The notes: generated by a model not told the origin, from the sequence alone. 64,000 bases of DNA from Paenibacillus odorifer (GCF_000758725.1 NZ_CP009428.1:5146001-5210000); one strand, 5' to 3'. Positions 33,285-42,804 are shown, numbered from the stretch's first letter. Numbers and translations are program-made.

Positions 33285-34553
33285 TTAATCGTTCAAATTC
33301 CAGCTGTCCAAATAATCCACTTGCGCCGGAGTCAGGCTATCGATGTTAATGCCCAGACTTTCCAGCTTATAACGTGCTACTTGCTCATCCAGCTCATAAG
33401 GAACATTCTCAACTTTTACGCCAATGCTCTTATAATTATCATTTACATATTTCAGCGACAGCGCCTGGAGCGCAAAGGTTGTATCCATAATTTCAGCAGG
33501 GTGACCATCAGCAGCACCCAGATTTACAAGTCTGCCTTCGGCAAGCAGATATAATTTACGTCCGTCACGAAGCTGGTACTCTTCGATATTTTTGCGAACG
33601 GTACGTTGGGATACGGATCTTTCCGACAACTCAGGCTTATTCACTTCAACGTCGAAATGGCCCGCGTTGCACATGATCGCTCCATCCTTCATCACATCAT
33701 AATGTTCACCGCGAATTACATAACGGTTACCAGTTACTGTAACGAAGAAATCACCAACCTTAGCTGCTTCCAGCATTGGCATTACTTCAAAACCGTCCAT
33801 ATGTGCTTCAACGGCTTTAATCGCATCAACTTCTGTGACAACCACTTTTGCTCCAAGCCCTTTGGCGCGCATGGCAACACCTTTACCACACCAGCCGTAA
33901 CCGACAACAACTACTGTTTTACCCGCTACGATAAGGTTGGTTGTGCGAATAATTCCATCCCATGCCGATTGGCCAGTGCCATAACGGTTATCAAACAAAT
34001 ATTTGCAGTAGGCATCATTAACCGCGACCATTGGGAACTTCAATACGCCTTGCTTTTGCAGAGCTTTTAGACGAATAATCCCGGTTGTTGTTTCTTCAGC
34101 ACCCCCGCGAATATTCTCCATCAGATCAGGACGCTCCGAATGCAGCAATGTAGCAAAATCCCCACCGTCATCAATAATCAAGTCCGGTTTGCTCTCCAGT
34201 GCCTTGATATTAAGGGCTTTAAATTCTTCAGGAGACGGATTGTATTTAGCAAATACTGTGATTCCATCCTCCACAAGCGCTGCACATACATCATCCTGTG
34301 TAGAAAGTGGATTCGAACCTGTAATGGTTACATCTGCACCACCAGCTTTGACAACCTTCGCCAAATAAGCGGTTTTAGCTTCCAAATGCAATGTGATCGA
34401 TACTTTCAGACCTTTAAATGGCTGTTCTGCTTCAAACTGCTCACGAATACGGTTCAGTACCGGCATATGCTGGCGAACCCAGTCGATTTTCAAATGCCCT
34501 TCCGGTGCGAGTGACATATCAGCCACGATACTATTTTGTTTAGATGAACTCAT
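33285..34553 (-). CDS. ahcY: S-adenosylhomocysteine hydrolase
   Basis: NAD-dependent cytoplasmic enzyme, about 422 residues, splitting S-adenosylhomocysteine into adenosine and homocysteine in the methyl cycle. Substrate residues lie in LHLEAKTAYL and DDGGDFATLLH; the hinge is NDAYCKYLFDNRYGTGQSAWDGI; the NAD loop is VVVVGYGWCGKGVAMRAKGLG. The C-terminus (TPAQVDYLDSWN) lacks the K-x3-Y tail of eukaryotic enzymes and resembles the archaeal/Thermotoga form. Many Bacillota use MtnN/LuxS instead, so its presence is notable. ATG 34553. It lies between bshC and mraZ, an insertion relative to B. subtilis, and ends in a strong terminator. Confidence 0.96.
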   Translation of the reverse strand: MSSSKQNSIVADMSLAPEGHLKIDWVRQHMPVLNRIREQFEAEQPFKGLKVSITLHLEAKTAYLAKVVKAGGADVTITGSNPLSTQDDVCAALVEDGITVFAKYNPSPEEFKALNIKALESKPDLIIDDGGDFATLLHSERPDLMENIRGGAEETTTGIIRLKALQKQGVLKFPMVAVNDAYCKYLFDNRYGTGQSAWDGIIRTTNLIVAGKTVVVVGYGWCGKGVAMRAKGLGAKVVVTEVDAIKAVEAHMDGFEVMPMLEAAKVGDFFVTVTGNRYVIRGEHYDVMKDGAIMCNAGHFDVEVNKPELSERSVSQRTVRKNIEEYQLRDGRKLYLLAEGRLVNLGAADGHPAEIMDTTFALQALSLKYVNDNYKSIGVKVENVPYELDEQVARYKLESLGINIDSLTPAQVDYLDSWNLND

Positions 34554-34657
34554 TATGAAACCTCCTAAAAGTTTGTGAGCGTTACTACATTGAATCTACT
34601 TCGTACAAAACTTGCTTCGTAAGCATACGCTTTGTTTTGTGGAAAGCGATACTTCCA

Positions 34658-36289
34658 TTACATATAAATGATGCGATGTGTTCCACTGTAATCCGGTTCA
34701 ACCGTCATTAGCTCATCCAGCCAAACAAGCCCGTACCGGTTCAAGTAATACATGATATTGTACACTCTTTCCTGCAGTTTACCCAGTGGCATTAATGACA
34801 GCTCGATTCGCTCCCATTGCCGGATTGCAGCTTCGTTCTGTTTTGCCATTGCATCTTGGGCTTTCGCCTGTAAAAAAGTAATCTGATCTAGAATCTTCTC
34901 TTTATTGTTATTCCCCAGCTTAAGCAGACCGGCCTGAACCGTTCCAAGCTGCTCAATCAGCGGTTCGTACATGGCGGCAAATGAGGTTTTGGTTTCTTCA
35001 AAACGGCGTTCAATCCCGAGCTCATCCTGTGCGGCCAGCCATTCATGTCTTTTATGATCCAGTCCTTGTCTTACATCCTCAAAGCTAAGTTGATATTTGT
35101 CCATATGCTTGTGCAGCGTACCTTCTACGACAGTAAAAGACATTCTAGGGATAATTAACGGCATTTCTCCCCCAATGGTCTCAAACGCACGGCGCGGAAT
35201 GGCCCAGTAAGCAATCTCACCTTGACCCAGCACCGTTGCCAGAACAGGCAGCACATAATCCTGCATAAGTGGACGTGTCAGCACATTGTTGCTAAAGCGT
35301 TCCGGATGTGCCTGCACCTCCTCAAGTAATTCATCACGGGTAAAGGATACCTGACCCTTGCGATCCGTAAAGATTCCGTCCTTCTTGTGAAGCAGAAGCC
35401 GTGTACCTTCATGAATATAAAAGAGGTTGGCATTGCCAGCTGTAACATCAGCCTGAAGCTCATATCCAGCGCCCACAATATCAGAAGCAGAATTCATATA
35501 CGCTGTTTCCAGTGCATCATTCTGCATAATTAGCGAAGTGAAAAATGGCTGTTCTAACTTACGTAAGTTGGGATCAGCAGAATCAAGCAGAATCAGACCA
35601 AATTTACCAAATAATGAACCCATCAGCTTGGCAAATGCATCCGTCATACTATCAGCTCTAAAAGAAGAAGTGCGAATGAATTCCATGATCTGCGGCTTAA
35701 AGTCGCTTTCCTGAAGCAGACCGTCTAACTGTTCTACTACCTGCTGCCAGCTTTCCTCTTCTACACGAATATCACTTACTGAGGAGCGTTTCTCTTCTGA
35801 CTTTTCTATCTTAATCTTAGTAATCTCCTGCGTACGATTCAGTACATACGTATGATTCACTTCATCCCAGTCATGATCTTCACCTGCAATCCAGAATAAA
35901 GGAACTACAGGTCGGCCGAGTTGTTCAGCTGCTTCTTTTGCCGCCATAATGGTAGTTGCAGCTTTATATACCACTAACAGGGGTCCAGTAAATAGTCCGC
36001 TTTGCTGCCCACCTGTCACCACTAATGTCCCCGGCTGCTCTAAGAGCGCCAGCGAAGCCATCACCGCATCATGCGAATTATGCTTTTCATTATATTGTCG
36101 TAGACACCCAGCAATCTGAGTCCGGTCGGCACGAAGGCTTTCTCTGCTATCTAGCCAATCGGCCCGTCTACTTCTACTTTCTTTATTGCGGAAATCCCCA
36201 CCGTACAAATGACTAACCTTTTCAAAATGATCTATATAGTCGCGCGAGAGTGCAGATCCACCCTTGAGCGGTTCCGTTACAATATTCAT
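34658..36289 (-). CDS. bshC: Putative cysteine ligase BshC (bacillithiol biosynthesis)
   Basis: BshC is assigned to the last step of bacillithiol synthesis, adding cysteine to GlcN-malate; the reaction rests mainly on genetics. About 543 residues. The N-terminal Rossmann-like domain has LVVTGGQQSGLFTGPLLVVYKA and PLFWIAGEDHDWDEVNHTYV, a strong family signature. A coiled coil (about residues 390-470) is typical. The organism is therefore predicted to use bacillithiol as its low-molecular-weight thiol. ATG 36289. In B. subtilis bshC also lies just upstream of mraZ, but here ahcY intervenes. Confidence 0.94.
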   Translation of the reverse strand: MNIVTEPLKGGSALSRDYIDHFEKVSHLYGGDFRNKESRSRRADWLDSRESLRADRTQIAGCLRQYNEKHNSHDAVMASLALLEQPGTLVVTGGQQSGLFTGPLLVVYKAATTIMAAKEAAEQLGRPVVPLFWIAGEDHDWDEVNHTYVLNRTQEITKIKIEKSEEKRSSVSDIRVEEESWQQVVEQLDGLLQESDFKPQIMEFIRTSSFRADSMTDAFAKLMGSLFGKFGLILLDSADPNLRKLEQPFFTSLIMQNDALETAYMNSASDIVGAGYELQADVTAGNANLFYIHEGTRLLLHKKDGIFTDRKGQVSFTRDELLEEVQAHPERFSNNVLTRPLMQDYVLPVLATVLGQGEIAYWAIPRRAFETIGGEMPLIIPRMSFTVVEGTLHKHMDKYQLSFEDVRQGLDHKRHEWLAAQDELGIERRFEETKTSFAAMYEPLIEQLGTVQAGLLKLGNNNKEKILDQITFLQAKAQDAMAKQNEAAIRQWERIELSLMPLGKLQERVYNIMYYLNRYGLVWLDELMTVEPDYSGTHRIIYM

Positions 36290-36473
36290 TTGCTAGTGCC
36301 TCCAGTTCTACTAAGCAGTTATATGTAAATCCAAGTTGATAAAAACTCTCTATGATTGTATCCAAAGTCAGGAGCCGCGTCAAAGCAAAACATGTCTTGA
36401 TATCAGCAACACAGGTACAGCCAACTGTTCAATTATACTATAAAATCATTAAATAATATCCTAAATACATACA

Positions 36474-36499
36474 AGAGGCGAGAGCATAATGCTCCCGCC
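36474..36499 (-). terminator. Terminator-like hairpin after oppF
   Basis: On the minus strand GGCGGGAGCAT pairs with ATGCTCTCGCC, 21 nt after the oppF stop. The following tract (TCTTGTATG) is only weakly T-rich, so termination may be partial. Confidence 0.6.
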
Positions 36500-36519
36500 T
36501 TTGAAAACCTAAGTATAAA

Positions 36520-37440
36520 TTATGCGAATTTTTTGCTGACAAAGTGGCCTTTAGATACTTCTACTAATTCAAAGTCACTGTCATTGGTCTTATCGTTAGC
36601 AGAATAAATAGGGCTGCCAAGCTCATCATGCAAGTGAATACGTTTTTTGTTAACTTCAATTTCCGGGTCCGGAACTGGAATAGCCGACAATAGGGATTTA
36701 GTATAAGGGTGGATAGGATTTGCATATAGCTCTTCACTTTCCGCCAACTCAACCATTTTACCCAAGTACATAACTGCTACGCGATCACTGATATGTTTAA
36801 CCATGGACAGATCATGCGCGATGAAAAGATAAGTCAATCCCAGACGATCTTGCAATTCTTTAAGCAAGTTAACGACCTGAGCTTGAATGGATACGTCAAG
36901 TGCGGAAATCGGCTCATCACAAACGATGAACTTAGGATTAACCGCTAACGAACGGGCAATCCCGATACGTTGACGTTGTCCACCGGAGAATTCATGCGGA
37001 TAACGGGTTGCATGGTCATGATTAAGACCAACCATATCCAGCAGTTCTTCAATCCGTTTCTTACGTTCTGCACGGCTGCCAGCCATTCCGTGAATGTCCA
37101 GTGCCTCGCCGATGATATCAGAAACCGTAAACCGCGGGTTAAGCGATGCGTACGGATCTTGGAAAATCATTTGCATGTCACGGCGCATAGCCTTCATTTG
37201 ATTTCCAGGTAATTTATAAATGTCTGTACCATTATATTTCACACTTCCAGCAGTTGGCTCATACAAGCGAAGAATCGTACGTCCAGCAGTAGTCTTACCA
37301 CAACCGGACTCACCTACCATCCCAAGTGTCTCGCCCTCACGGATCGTGAAGTTAATATTATCAACAGCCTTAAGAACCTTACCTTTACCTACATTAAAAT
37401 ATTTCTTAAGACCTTCTACCTCTATTAGGTTCTTACTCAA
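36520..37440 (-). CDS. oppF: Oligopeptide ABC transporter ATP-binding protein OppF
   Basis: Second ATPase of an oligopeptide importer, about 306 residues, working with OppD on the cytoplasmic side. Walker A is GESGCGKTTAGR, the ABC signature FSGGQRQRIG, Walker B FIVCDEPISALD; the C-terminal oligopeptide/dipeptide domain contains HPYTKSLLSAIPVPDPE. It starts with TTG 37440, overlapping the oppD stop by 4 nt (TTGA), with AGGAGG upstream inside oppD, implying translational coupling. An open frame extends further upstream but lies within oppD. Confidence 0.93.
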   Translation of the reverse strand: MSKNLIEVEGLKKYFNVGKGKVLKAVDNINFTIREGETLGMVGESGCGKTTAGRTILRLYEPTAGSVKYNGTDIYKLPGNQMKAMRRDMQMIFQDPYASLNPRFTVSDIIGEALDIHGMAGSRAERKKRIEELLDMVGLNHDHATRYPHEFSGGQRQRIGIARSLAVNPKFIVCDEPISALDVSIQAQVVNLLKELQDRLGLTYLFIAHDLSMVKHISDRVAVMYLGKMVELAESEELYANPIHPYTKSLLSAIPVPDPEIEVNKKRIHLHDELGSPIYSANDKTNDSDFELVEVSKGHFVSKKFA

Positions 37441-38432
37441 GAGTACTGCACCTCCTTGGCCATCGAATGCAGATTCCAGCAACGCGCCATATGCGTTTCG
37501 CTGAATTCTGTGGCGCCGGGATCGATTTGTTCGCACACATGCATCGCTTCATTGCAACGAGCAGTGAACGGACAGCCGATCGGCGGCTTGATCAGATCTG
37601 GCGGTGTGCCGATGATCGGAATAAGCGGCTCGCCTTTCTTTTGGTCCAGACGCGGCATTGAGCGCAGCAGACCTTTGGTGTATGGATGTTGTGGATTTTT
37701 AAAGATTTCCCATCTTGTTCCGGTCTCCACAACCTCACCTGCATACATTACAATCACCCGATCACACATGCCAGCAACTACGCCGAGATCATGTGTAATC
37801 AGAATAATGGAGGTACCTAGTTTTTGCTGCATCTCTCTCATAACTTCCATGATCTGCGCCTGAATGGTTACATCTAGAGCCGTTGTAGGCTCATCCGCTA
37901 TCAGCAAAGCCGGACGGCAAGCTAACGCGATTGCGATCATTACACGCTGGCGCATACCGCCTGAGAATTCGTGGGGATATTGGTTAAAGCGAGCCTCCGC
38001 ATTTTTGATGCCTACTAATTTCAACATCTCCATACCTTGCTTTTTCGCTTCGGCCGCTGACATTTTCTGATGTTTAATCAAAACTTCAGTGATCTGTTTG
38101 CCCACTTTGATGGTTGGGTTCAGAGAAGTCATCGGGTCTTGAAAAATCATGCCAATATCTTTACCGCGAATAGATTCCATTTCTTTCATGCTTTTGTCTA
38201 GCAGATTCTGTCCTTGAAAAATAATTTCTCCCTTTTTCACTTTAGAAGGTGGAGAAGGGATCAAACGCATAATCGATTGAGCAGTTACACTCTTACCGCT
38301 GCCGGACTCGCCGACGATGGCAACCGTTTCGCCTTTGCCAATTTCAAAATTCATACCACGGACAGCTTGTACTTCTCCGCCCTTAACAAAAAAGGAAATA
38401 TGCAAATCTTTGACTTGTAAAATAGGTTCCAT
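37437..38432 (-). CDS. oppD: Oligopeptide ABC transporter ATP-binding protein OppD
   Basis: First ATPase of the importer, about 331 residues. Walker A is GESGSGKSVTAQ, the signature FSGGMRQRVMIA and Walker B LLIADEPTTALD. The C-terminal extension has the cysteine cluster CPFTARC ... C ... RCW seen in OppD/DppD proteins, some of which bind an iron-sulphur cluster. ATG 38432 lies 12 nt after oppC. Confidence 0.95.
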   Translation of the reverse strand: MEPILQVKDLHISFFVKGGEVQAVRGMNFEIGKGETVAIVGESGSGKSVTAQSIMRLIPSPPSKVKKGEIIFQGQNLLDKSMKEMESIRGKDIGMIFQDPMTSLNPTIKVGKQITEVLIKHQKMSAAEAKKQGMEMLKLVGIKNAEARFNQYPHEFSGGMRQRVMIAIALACRPALLIADEPTTALDVTIQAQIMEVMREMQQKLGTSIILITHDLGVVAGMCDRVIVMYAGEVVETGTRWEIFKNPQHPYTKGLLRSMPRLDQKKGEPLIPIIGTPPDLIKPPIGCPFTARCNEAMHVCEQIDPGATEFSETHMARCWNLHSMAKEVQYS

Positions 38433-38443
38433 CCATATTCCTC

Positions 38444-39379
38444 CTATTTCTTCAGCTTAGGATCAAGCGCGTCACGAAGACCATCACCGAAAATGTTGAA
38501 AGAAAGCATTGTTAAGCTGATTAGGATCGCAGGGAACAAGAAGCGCCATGGATAATACAGCCAGCCGGTGAGTGAGTCATTGATCATCGATCCAAGTGAA
38601 GCAACAGGAGCTTGTACACCAAGACCCAAGAAGCTTAGGAAGGCCTCAGCAAAGATAGCATTTGGTACAGACAGTGTAATGGTTACGATAATCGGACCAA
38701 CCGCGTTCGGCAGAAGGTGCTTGAACAACAGTCTCGCAGAACCAGCACCCATGGAACGGGACGCCAATACGAATTCGCGATTCTTGAGCTGCATAATTTC
38801 TCCACGCACAATCCACGACATCGTAATCCAGCCTGTAATGGTTAGAGCTAGGATGATTGTTCCAAGACTTGGCTCAAGAACGACCAAGAGCAAGATTACA
38901 ACCAGCAAATATGGAATAGAATACAAAATTTCAGAGAATTTATTCATAATATTATCTACACGGCCGCCGAAGAAGCCCATAATGCCTCCGTAGATAACAC
39001 CGATGAACAAGTCGATGGCTGCCGCAGCAAGACCAACGATCAAGGAGATCCGTGCACCGTACCAAGTACGAACAAAGATATCACGACCAAGATCATCCGT
39101 TCCAAACCAGTGATCGGAGGAAGGGGGCTTGTTGGTGCTCATCAAATCATTAGAATAATAGTTATATTTCGAGATAAAAGGTGCAAAAATCGCTGCAAGT
39201 ACAATCAAACCCAGGATACCGAGCGCAGTCATCGCCATTTTATTTTGACGCAACCGTTGCCAAGAGTCTTTCCAAGCAGAGAGACTCTCACGCTGGATAA
39301 CTTCGGCTTCTTTTTCATCCACACCGACTTTTTGAAAATCTTCCGGTTTTAGATTTAGCAAGTTATTTTCAGTAGCCAC
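38444..39379 (-). CDS. oppC: Oligopeptide ABC transporter permease OppC
   Basis: Inner-membrane permease of about 311 residues with an N-terminal OppC extension, first membrane helix (ALGILGLIVLAAIFAPFI), the HWFGTDDLGRDIFVRTWYGARISL block and five further helices. The EAA loop that contacts the ATPases reads REFVLASRSMGAGSARLLFKHLLPN. It starts with GTG 39379, preceded by GGAGGGC, and lies 3 nt after oppB. Confidence 0.95.
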   Translation of the reverse strand: MATENNLLNLKPEDFQKVGVDEKEAEVIQRESLSAWKDSWQRLRQNKMAMTALGILGLIVLAAIFAPFISKYNYYSNDLMSTNKPPSSDHWFGTDDLGRDIFVRTWYGARISLIVGLAAAAIDLFIGVIYGGIMGFFGGRVDNIMNKFSEILYSIPYLLVVILLLVVLEPSLGTIILALTITGWITMSWIVRGEIMQLKNREFVLASRSMGAGSARLLFKHLLPNAVGPIIVTITLSVPNAIFAEAFLSFLGLGVQAPVASLGSMINDSLTGWLYYPWRFLFPAILISLTMLSFNIFGDGLRDALDPKLKK

Positions 39380-39382
39380 TCT

Positions 39383-40321
39383 TTAGCCCTCCTTTCCTCC
39401 ACTTAATTTCATACGTGGGTCAATCAATACATAAGCAATATCAGTAATAAAGCGGGCAACCATGAGTAATACACCATAGAAAATGGTTATCCCCATAATA
39501 ACGGTATAGTCACGGACACCAATCGCTTCCACGAACTGTTTACCAATACCCCCAACACCAAAGATCTGCTCGATAACAACCGAACCAGTTACGATGTTAG
39601 CTGTCATTGGACCCATATAAGTAACAACAGGTAGAATTCCGTTACGAAGTACATGACGGCTCAGAATAGCCATCCAGCTCAATCCCTTTGCTTTAGCCGT
39701 TTTGATATAATCCGCATTCAAAACTTCAAGCATGCTTGAACGGGTCAAGCGGGCGATAAAGGCGATCGGCTGTGCCGAGAGCGCGGCCACGGGTAAGAAA
39801 TAATAGATTGGCCCTTTAAAACCTGAAACCGGTACCCAACCCAGTTTGAAAGCAAATACGTACTGCAGTAATGACGCGACTACAAAGCTCGGAACCGCAA
39901 TCCCCAGAACTGCCAGCACCATAGCTGCGCTGTCAATAAACTTTCTGTGATAGAGTGCCGCCAACATGCCGAGAAATACTCCGACAATAACCGCCACAAC
40001 GATTGCGACGAGTCCCAGCTTCAGCGACGCTGAAAAGGTTTGACTGATCAAATGTGATACATCTTGATTTAGGCGTTTCATTGAGACACCTAGGTCACCT
40101 TGGATAATATCACCTAAATACTTAAAATACTGATGAGAGAGCGGCTTGTCCAGACCATATTGTTCCATCAGACGTGCTTTAATTTCTGGCGGTACCTTCT
40201 TTTCAGAAGTAAACGGATCCCCCGGAATAGCTTTCATCAAGAAAAAGGTAGCTGAAATCAATACAAATAGAGAAACCAACATATAGAAAAACTTATTTGC
40301 GACATAACGAACCATCCCCAT
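39383..40321 (-). CDS. oppB: Oligopeptide ABC transporter permease OppB
   Basis: Partner permease to OppC, about 312 residues and six membrane helices, with typical MKAIPGDPF, YGLDKPLSHQYFKYLGDIIQGDLG and the EAA loop ADYIKTAKAKGLSWMAILSRHVLRNG. ATG 40321 or ATG 40315 may be the start: AGGAGG is 4 and 10 nt upstream of them respectively. It is separated from oppA by 215 bp holding a strong hairpin terminator, so its expression probably depends on read-through from oppA or on an undetected promoter. Confidence 0.93.
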   Translation of the reverse strand: MGMVRYVANKFFYMLVSLFVLISATFFLMKAIPGDPFTSEKKVPPEIKARLMEQYGLDKPLSHQYFKYLGDIIQGDLGVSMKRLNQDVSHLISQTFSASLKLGLVAIVVAVIVGVFLGMLAALYHRKFIDSAAMVLAVLGIAVPSFVVASLLQYVFAFKLGWVPVSGFKGPIYYFLPVAALSAQPIAFIARLTRSSMLEVLNADYIKTAKAKGLSWMAILSRHVLRNGILPVVTYMGPMTANIVTGSVVIEQIFGVGGIGKQFVEAIGVRDYTVIMGITIFYGVLLMVARFITDIAYVLIDPRMKLSGGKEG

Positions 40322-40434
40322 CACACCTCCTCCGACAATTTTTGATACACATAATAATGATTTTATGAAAAAAACGGATTTTTGTCTATTTTCTATATAT
40401 GTTATTAATAACATTAATTAACAAATAGACAGGA

Positions 40435-40478
40435 GTACAAAAAAAAGGGATATATATGGAATTCCACATATATATCCC
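40435..40478 (-). terminator. Strong hairpin with T8 run between oppA and oppB
   Basis: On the minus strand GGGATATATATG...CATATATATCCC, a near-perfect stem around GGAATTCC, is followed by eight T. It lies 59 nt after oppA within the same operon. Partial termination here would give more substrate-binding protein than permease, a common design for importers. Confidence 0.88.
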
Positions 40479-40536
40479 GAAGTATTCTGCAACTTCAGTC
40501 AACTAACTATTCTGTTGTAATTACTAAAGCAATATC

Positions 40537-42246
40537 TTAGTGCTCAAGCAAGTATCCGCGAGTCAAGTCAATTGCACCACTAAAGTCAAGAGTAACACCT
40601 TTAAGGTACTCTTTAGTCAGGGAGTTGTTAGTGTAGTAGTACAAAGGAATCAGAACCATATCTTGCTCGATGAGCAATTTTTCAGCTGCAGCAAACTTTT
40701 CTTGACGTACTGCCAAGTCAGTGCTTGTTTTAGCTTCGCTGATCAATTTGTCATACTCAGGGTTAGCGTAACCAGTATCATTGTTACCGCCACCTGTTAC
40801 CCACATATCAAGGAAAGTCATTGGATCATTGTAATCCGCAGTCCAACCAGCACGAGCAACTTGGTAGTTCAGGTTTTGACGGTTTTCAATAAATACAGCC
40901 CACTCTTGGTTAACGGTTTGTACGTCGATACCAAGATTGTTTTTCCACATATCAGCAATCGCCAAAGCGATTTTCTTGTGACCTTCACTTGTGTTGTAAG
41001 TCAGGGAGAATGTAGGCAGTTTATCCATACCTTCTTCTTTCAGACCTTCAGCAAGCAATGTTTTAGCTTGTTCTAGATCTTCAGTGAAGTAGCTATCTTT
41101 AACTGCTGTACGGTATTCACCATCAGCACCAGCGATACCTGGAGGTACAAAACCGAATGCTGGGAATTGTCCACCTTGAACTACATTGTCAATCAAAGCT
41201 TGGCGGTTAAGCGCCATTGCAAGAGCTTTACGGATTTTAGCGTTTGTAAATGGTTTTTCAGTGATATTGAATTCGTAGTAGTATACGGAAGCAATACCTT
41301 TACGGCTGAATTCGTTAGGAAGTTCTTTTTGTACGATTGGAATTTGTTCTGATGGAATTTCACCAGTTGGTCCGCCCGCACGATCATATTCACCGTTCTT
41401 GTAGCTGAGCAGTTCAGTTGCACCGCTGTTTACAAGGGAGAAATCGATAGCGCTAAGTTTAATGGAATCTTTATCCCAGTATTTATCGTTTTTAGTTACA
41501 ACAAGAGTTTGACCAGTAGTCCACTCAGTAAGAGTGAAAGCACCGTTAACGATCATAGAATCTTTGCTTGTTGCCCATTTAGGATTACTCTCAATGGATT
41601 TGTGTACAGGGTAATAAGTGTAGAAGGAAAGCAATCCAAGGAAGTAAGGAGTGGAGGATTCAAGAGTAACTTCAAGAGTTTTCTCATCAATCGCTTTGAC
41701 ACCTACTTGACTGAAATCAGTAATTTCCTTGTTGTAGTACTTTTCAGCATTTTTGATGTAGTACAATTGATAAGCGTAAGGCGCAGCAGATGCAGCAGCA
41801 GGATCGAGCACGCGTTTCCAAGCGCGAACGAAATCTTCTGTTGTTACAGGATCGCCGTTACTCCATTGTGAATCACGGAGTTTGAAAGTATATACCAGAC
41901 CGTCAGCGGAAACTTCCCAGCTTTCAGCAACACCTGGTTCAGCTTGACCTGTTTCATCATTCATGCGAGTCAAACCTTCGTACATTGTTTTCAGGACAGT
42001 GTTAGCTTGGCTATCTTGCGCCAATCCTGGGTCAAATGTTGGAGGCTCAGAACTAAGGTTAATTCTCAATGTTTGGTCAGCAGCCAATTTTTCTTCTGTA
42101 GCTGCATTACCAGTTGCCGTGTTACCAGTGTTAGCATTGTTACCTTTATTGCCGCTGTTTGCATTGTTTCCGCCGCAGCCAGCAAGCACTGTGCCGATAA
42201 CAAGTACTAATGCAATCATTAGCAATAGACTTTTACTCTTCTTCAT
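40537..42246 (-). CDS. oppA: Oligopeptide-binding lipoprotein OppA
   Basis: Extracellular solute-binding protein of family 5, about 569 residues. It has a lipoprotein signal MKKSKSLLLMIALVLVIGTV with lipobox LAGC (Cys at 23), then a low-complexity N/G/T linker (residues 24-50) and the SBP_bac_5 domain (INLSSEPPTFDPGLAQD; VVTKNDKYWDKDSIKL; KIRKALAMALNRQALI). It captures peptides and hands them to OppBCDF; it may also take in signalling or cell-wall peptides. The ATG at 42246 has AGGGGG upstream. First gene of oppABCDF. Confidence 0.96.
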   Translation of the reverse strand: MKKSKSLLLMIALVLVIGTVLAGCGGNNANSGNKGNNANTGNTATGNAATEEKLAADQTLRINLSSEPPTFDPGLAQDSQANTVLKTMYEGLTRMNDETGQAEPGVAESWEVSADGLVYTFKLRDSQWSNGDPVTTEDFVRAWKRVLDPAAASAAPYAYQLYYIKNAEKYYNKEITDFSQVGVKAIDEKTLEVTLESSTPYFLGLLSFYTYYPVHKSIESNPKWATSKDSMIVNGAFTLTEWTTGQTLVVTKNDKYWDKDSIKLSAIDFSLVNSGATELLSYKNGEYDRAGGPTGEIPSEQIPIVQKELPNEFSRKGIASVYYYEFNITEKPFTNAKIRKALAMALNRQALIDNVVQGGQFPAFGFVPPGIAGADGEYRTAVKDSYFTEDLEQAKTLLAEGLKEEGMDKLPTFSLTYNTSEGHKKIALAIADMWKNNLGIDVQTVNQEWAVFIENRQNLNYQVARAGWTADYNDPMTFLDMWVTGGGNNDTGYANPEYDKLISEAKTSTDLAVRQEKFAAAEKLLIEQDMVLIPLYYYTNNSLTKEYLKGVTLDFSGAIDLTRGYLLEH

Positions 42247-42287
42247 CTAGCAGTTCCCCCTAAATAGAATGTGGTATATGGTTTATG

Positions 42288-42293
42288 ATTATA
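42288..42293 (-). promoter_or_regulatory. Probable -10 element of oppA
   Basis: TATAAT on the minus strand, preceded by GGTTG, about 42 bp upstream of the oppA start. No good -35 is seen at 16-18 bp (TAGATT is the best), so the call is tentative. An unusual run of eleven T on the plus strand lies about 45-55 bp further upstream (42339-42349). Confidence 0.4.
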
Positions 42294-42396
42294 CAACCAG
42301 TGGTCAAAAAAATCTAGTGCAATGTTTTCAGAAAATATTTTTTTTTTAAAACTTTAAACTTTTGTGACGTTGACGCTTCACCGAAGCAGTGGAACG

Positions 42397-42783
42397 TTAC
42401 ATCGCTTGTGATATGTAGGTAATTAGCCCAACAAACATAAATAATAAATATCCGACGCTCATAAAAAAGAACGAAAGTCTCCAAACTGCCCGAAATAACC
42501 GCTTCCCATCTACCTTTCCTTTCATCCGATTTTGAGCTCCGCCAATCAGTCCAGCGGATATTAATACAATAATTAGTATAAGGTAAAACCCAAAACCGGA
42601 ATTAAAGATGTTATTAAACAATGCGGAGACCGACAATAATAAAAAAAATGTGGTCACGTCCATAGCGAGCATAAAAGTTTTCTTTTTATCTTTTTTTAAG
42701 CCTTTTCCAATGAAAAAAACAATCAAAAACGGCACAATCGGAATAACGCTTAAAGTAATAACCGAATCCATCAGCAGTCCCAT
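42397..42783 (-). CDS. DUF3397 family membrane protein
   Basis: A 128-residue integral membrane protein with four predicted helices (about residues 9-25, 40-58, 65-82 and 103-124). A K-rich loop follows the first helix (GKGLKKDKKKTF). It fits the DUF3397 family; its function is unknown. ATG 42783 is supported by GAGAGGTG. It follows the panE-like gene by 21 nt and so is likely in the same transcript. Confidence 0.75.
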   Translation of the reverse strand: MGLLMDSVITLSVIPIVPFLIVFFIGKGLKKDKKKTFMLAMDVTTFFLLLSVSALFNNIFNSGFGFYLILIIVLISAGLIGGAQNRMKGKVDGKRLFRAVWRLSFFFMSVGYLLFMFVGLITYISQAM

Positions 42784-42804
42784 AGCTTCACCTCTCCCCA
42801 GAGA

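Noticed and set aside
34554..34657. SAM or SAH riboswitch upstream of ahcY
   Set aside because: Only about 100 bp separate the gene from bshC, and no conserved riboswitch core is visible.
42360..42396. Terminator of the DUF3397 gene
   Set aside because: GCTTC/GAAGC and ACGTT pairings exist, but the following sequence is A-rich rather than T-rich on the transcribed strand.
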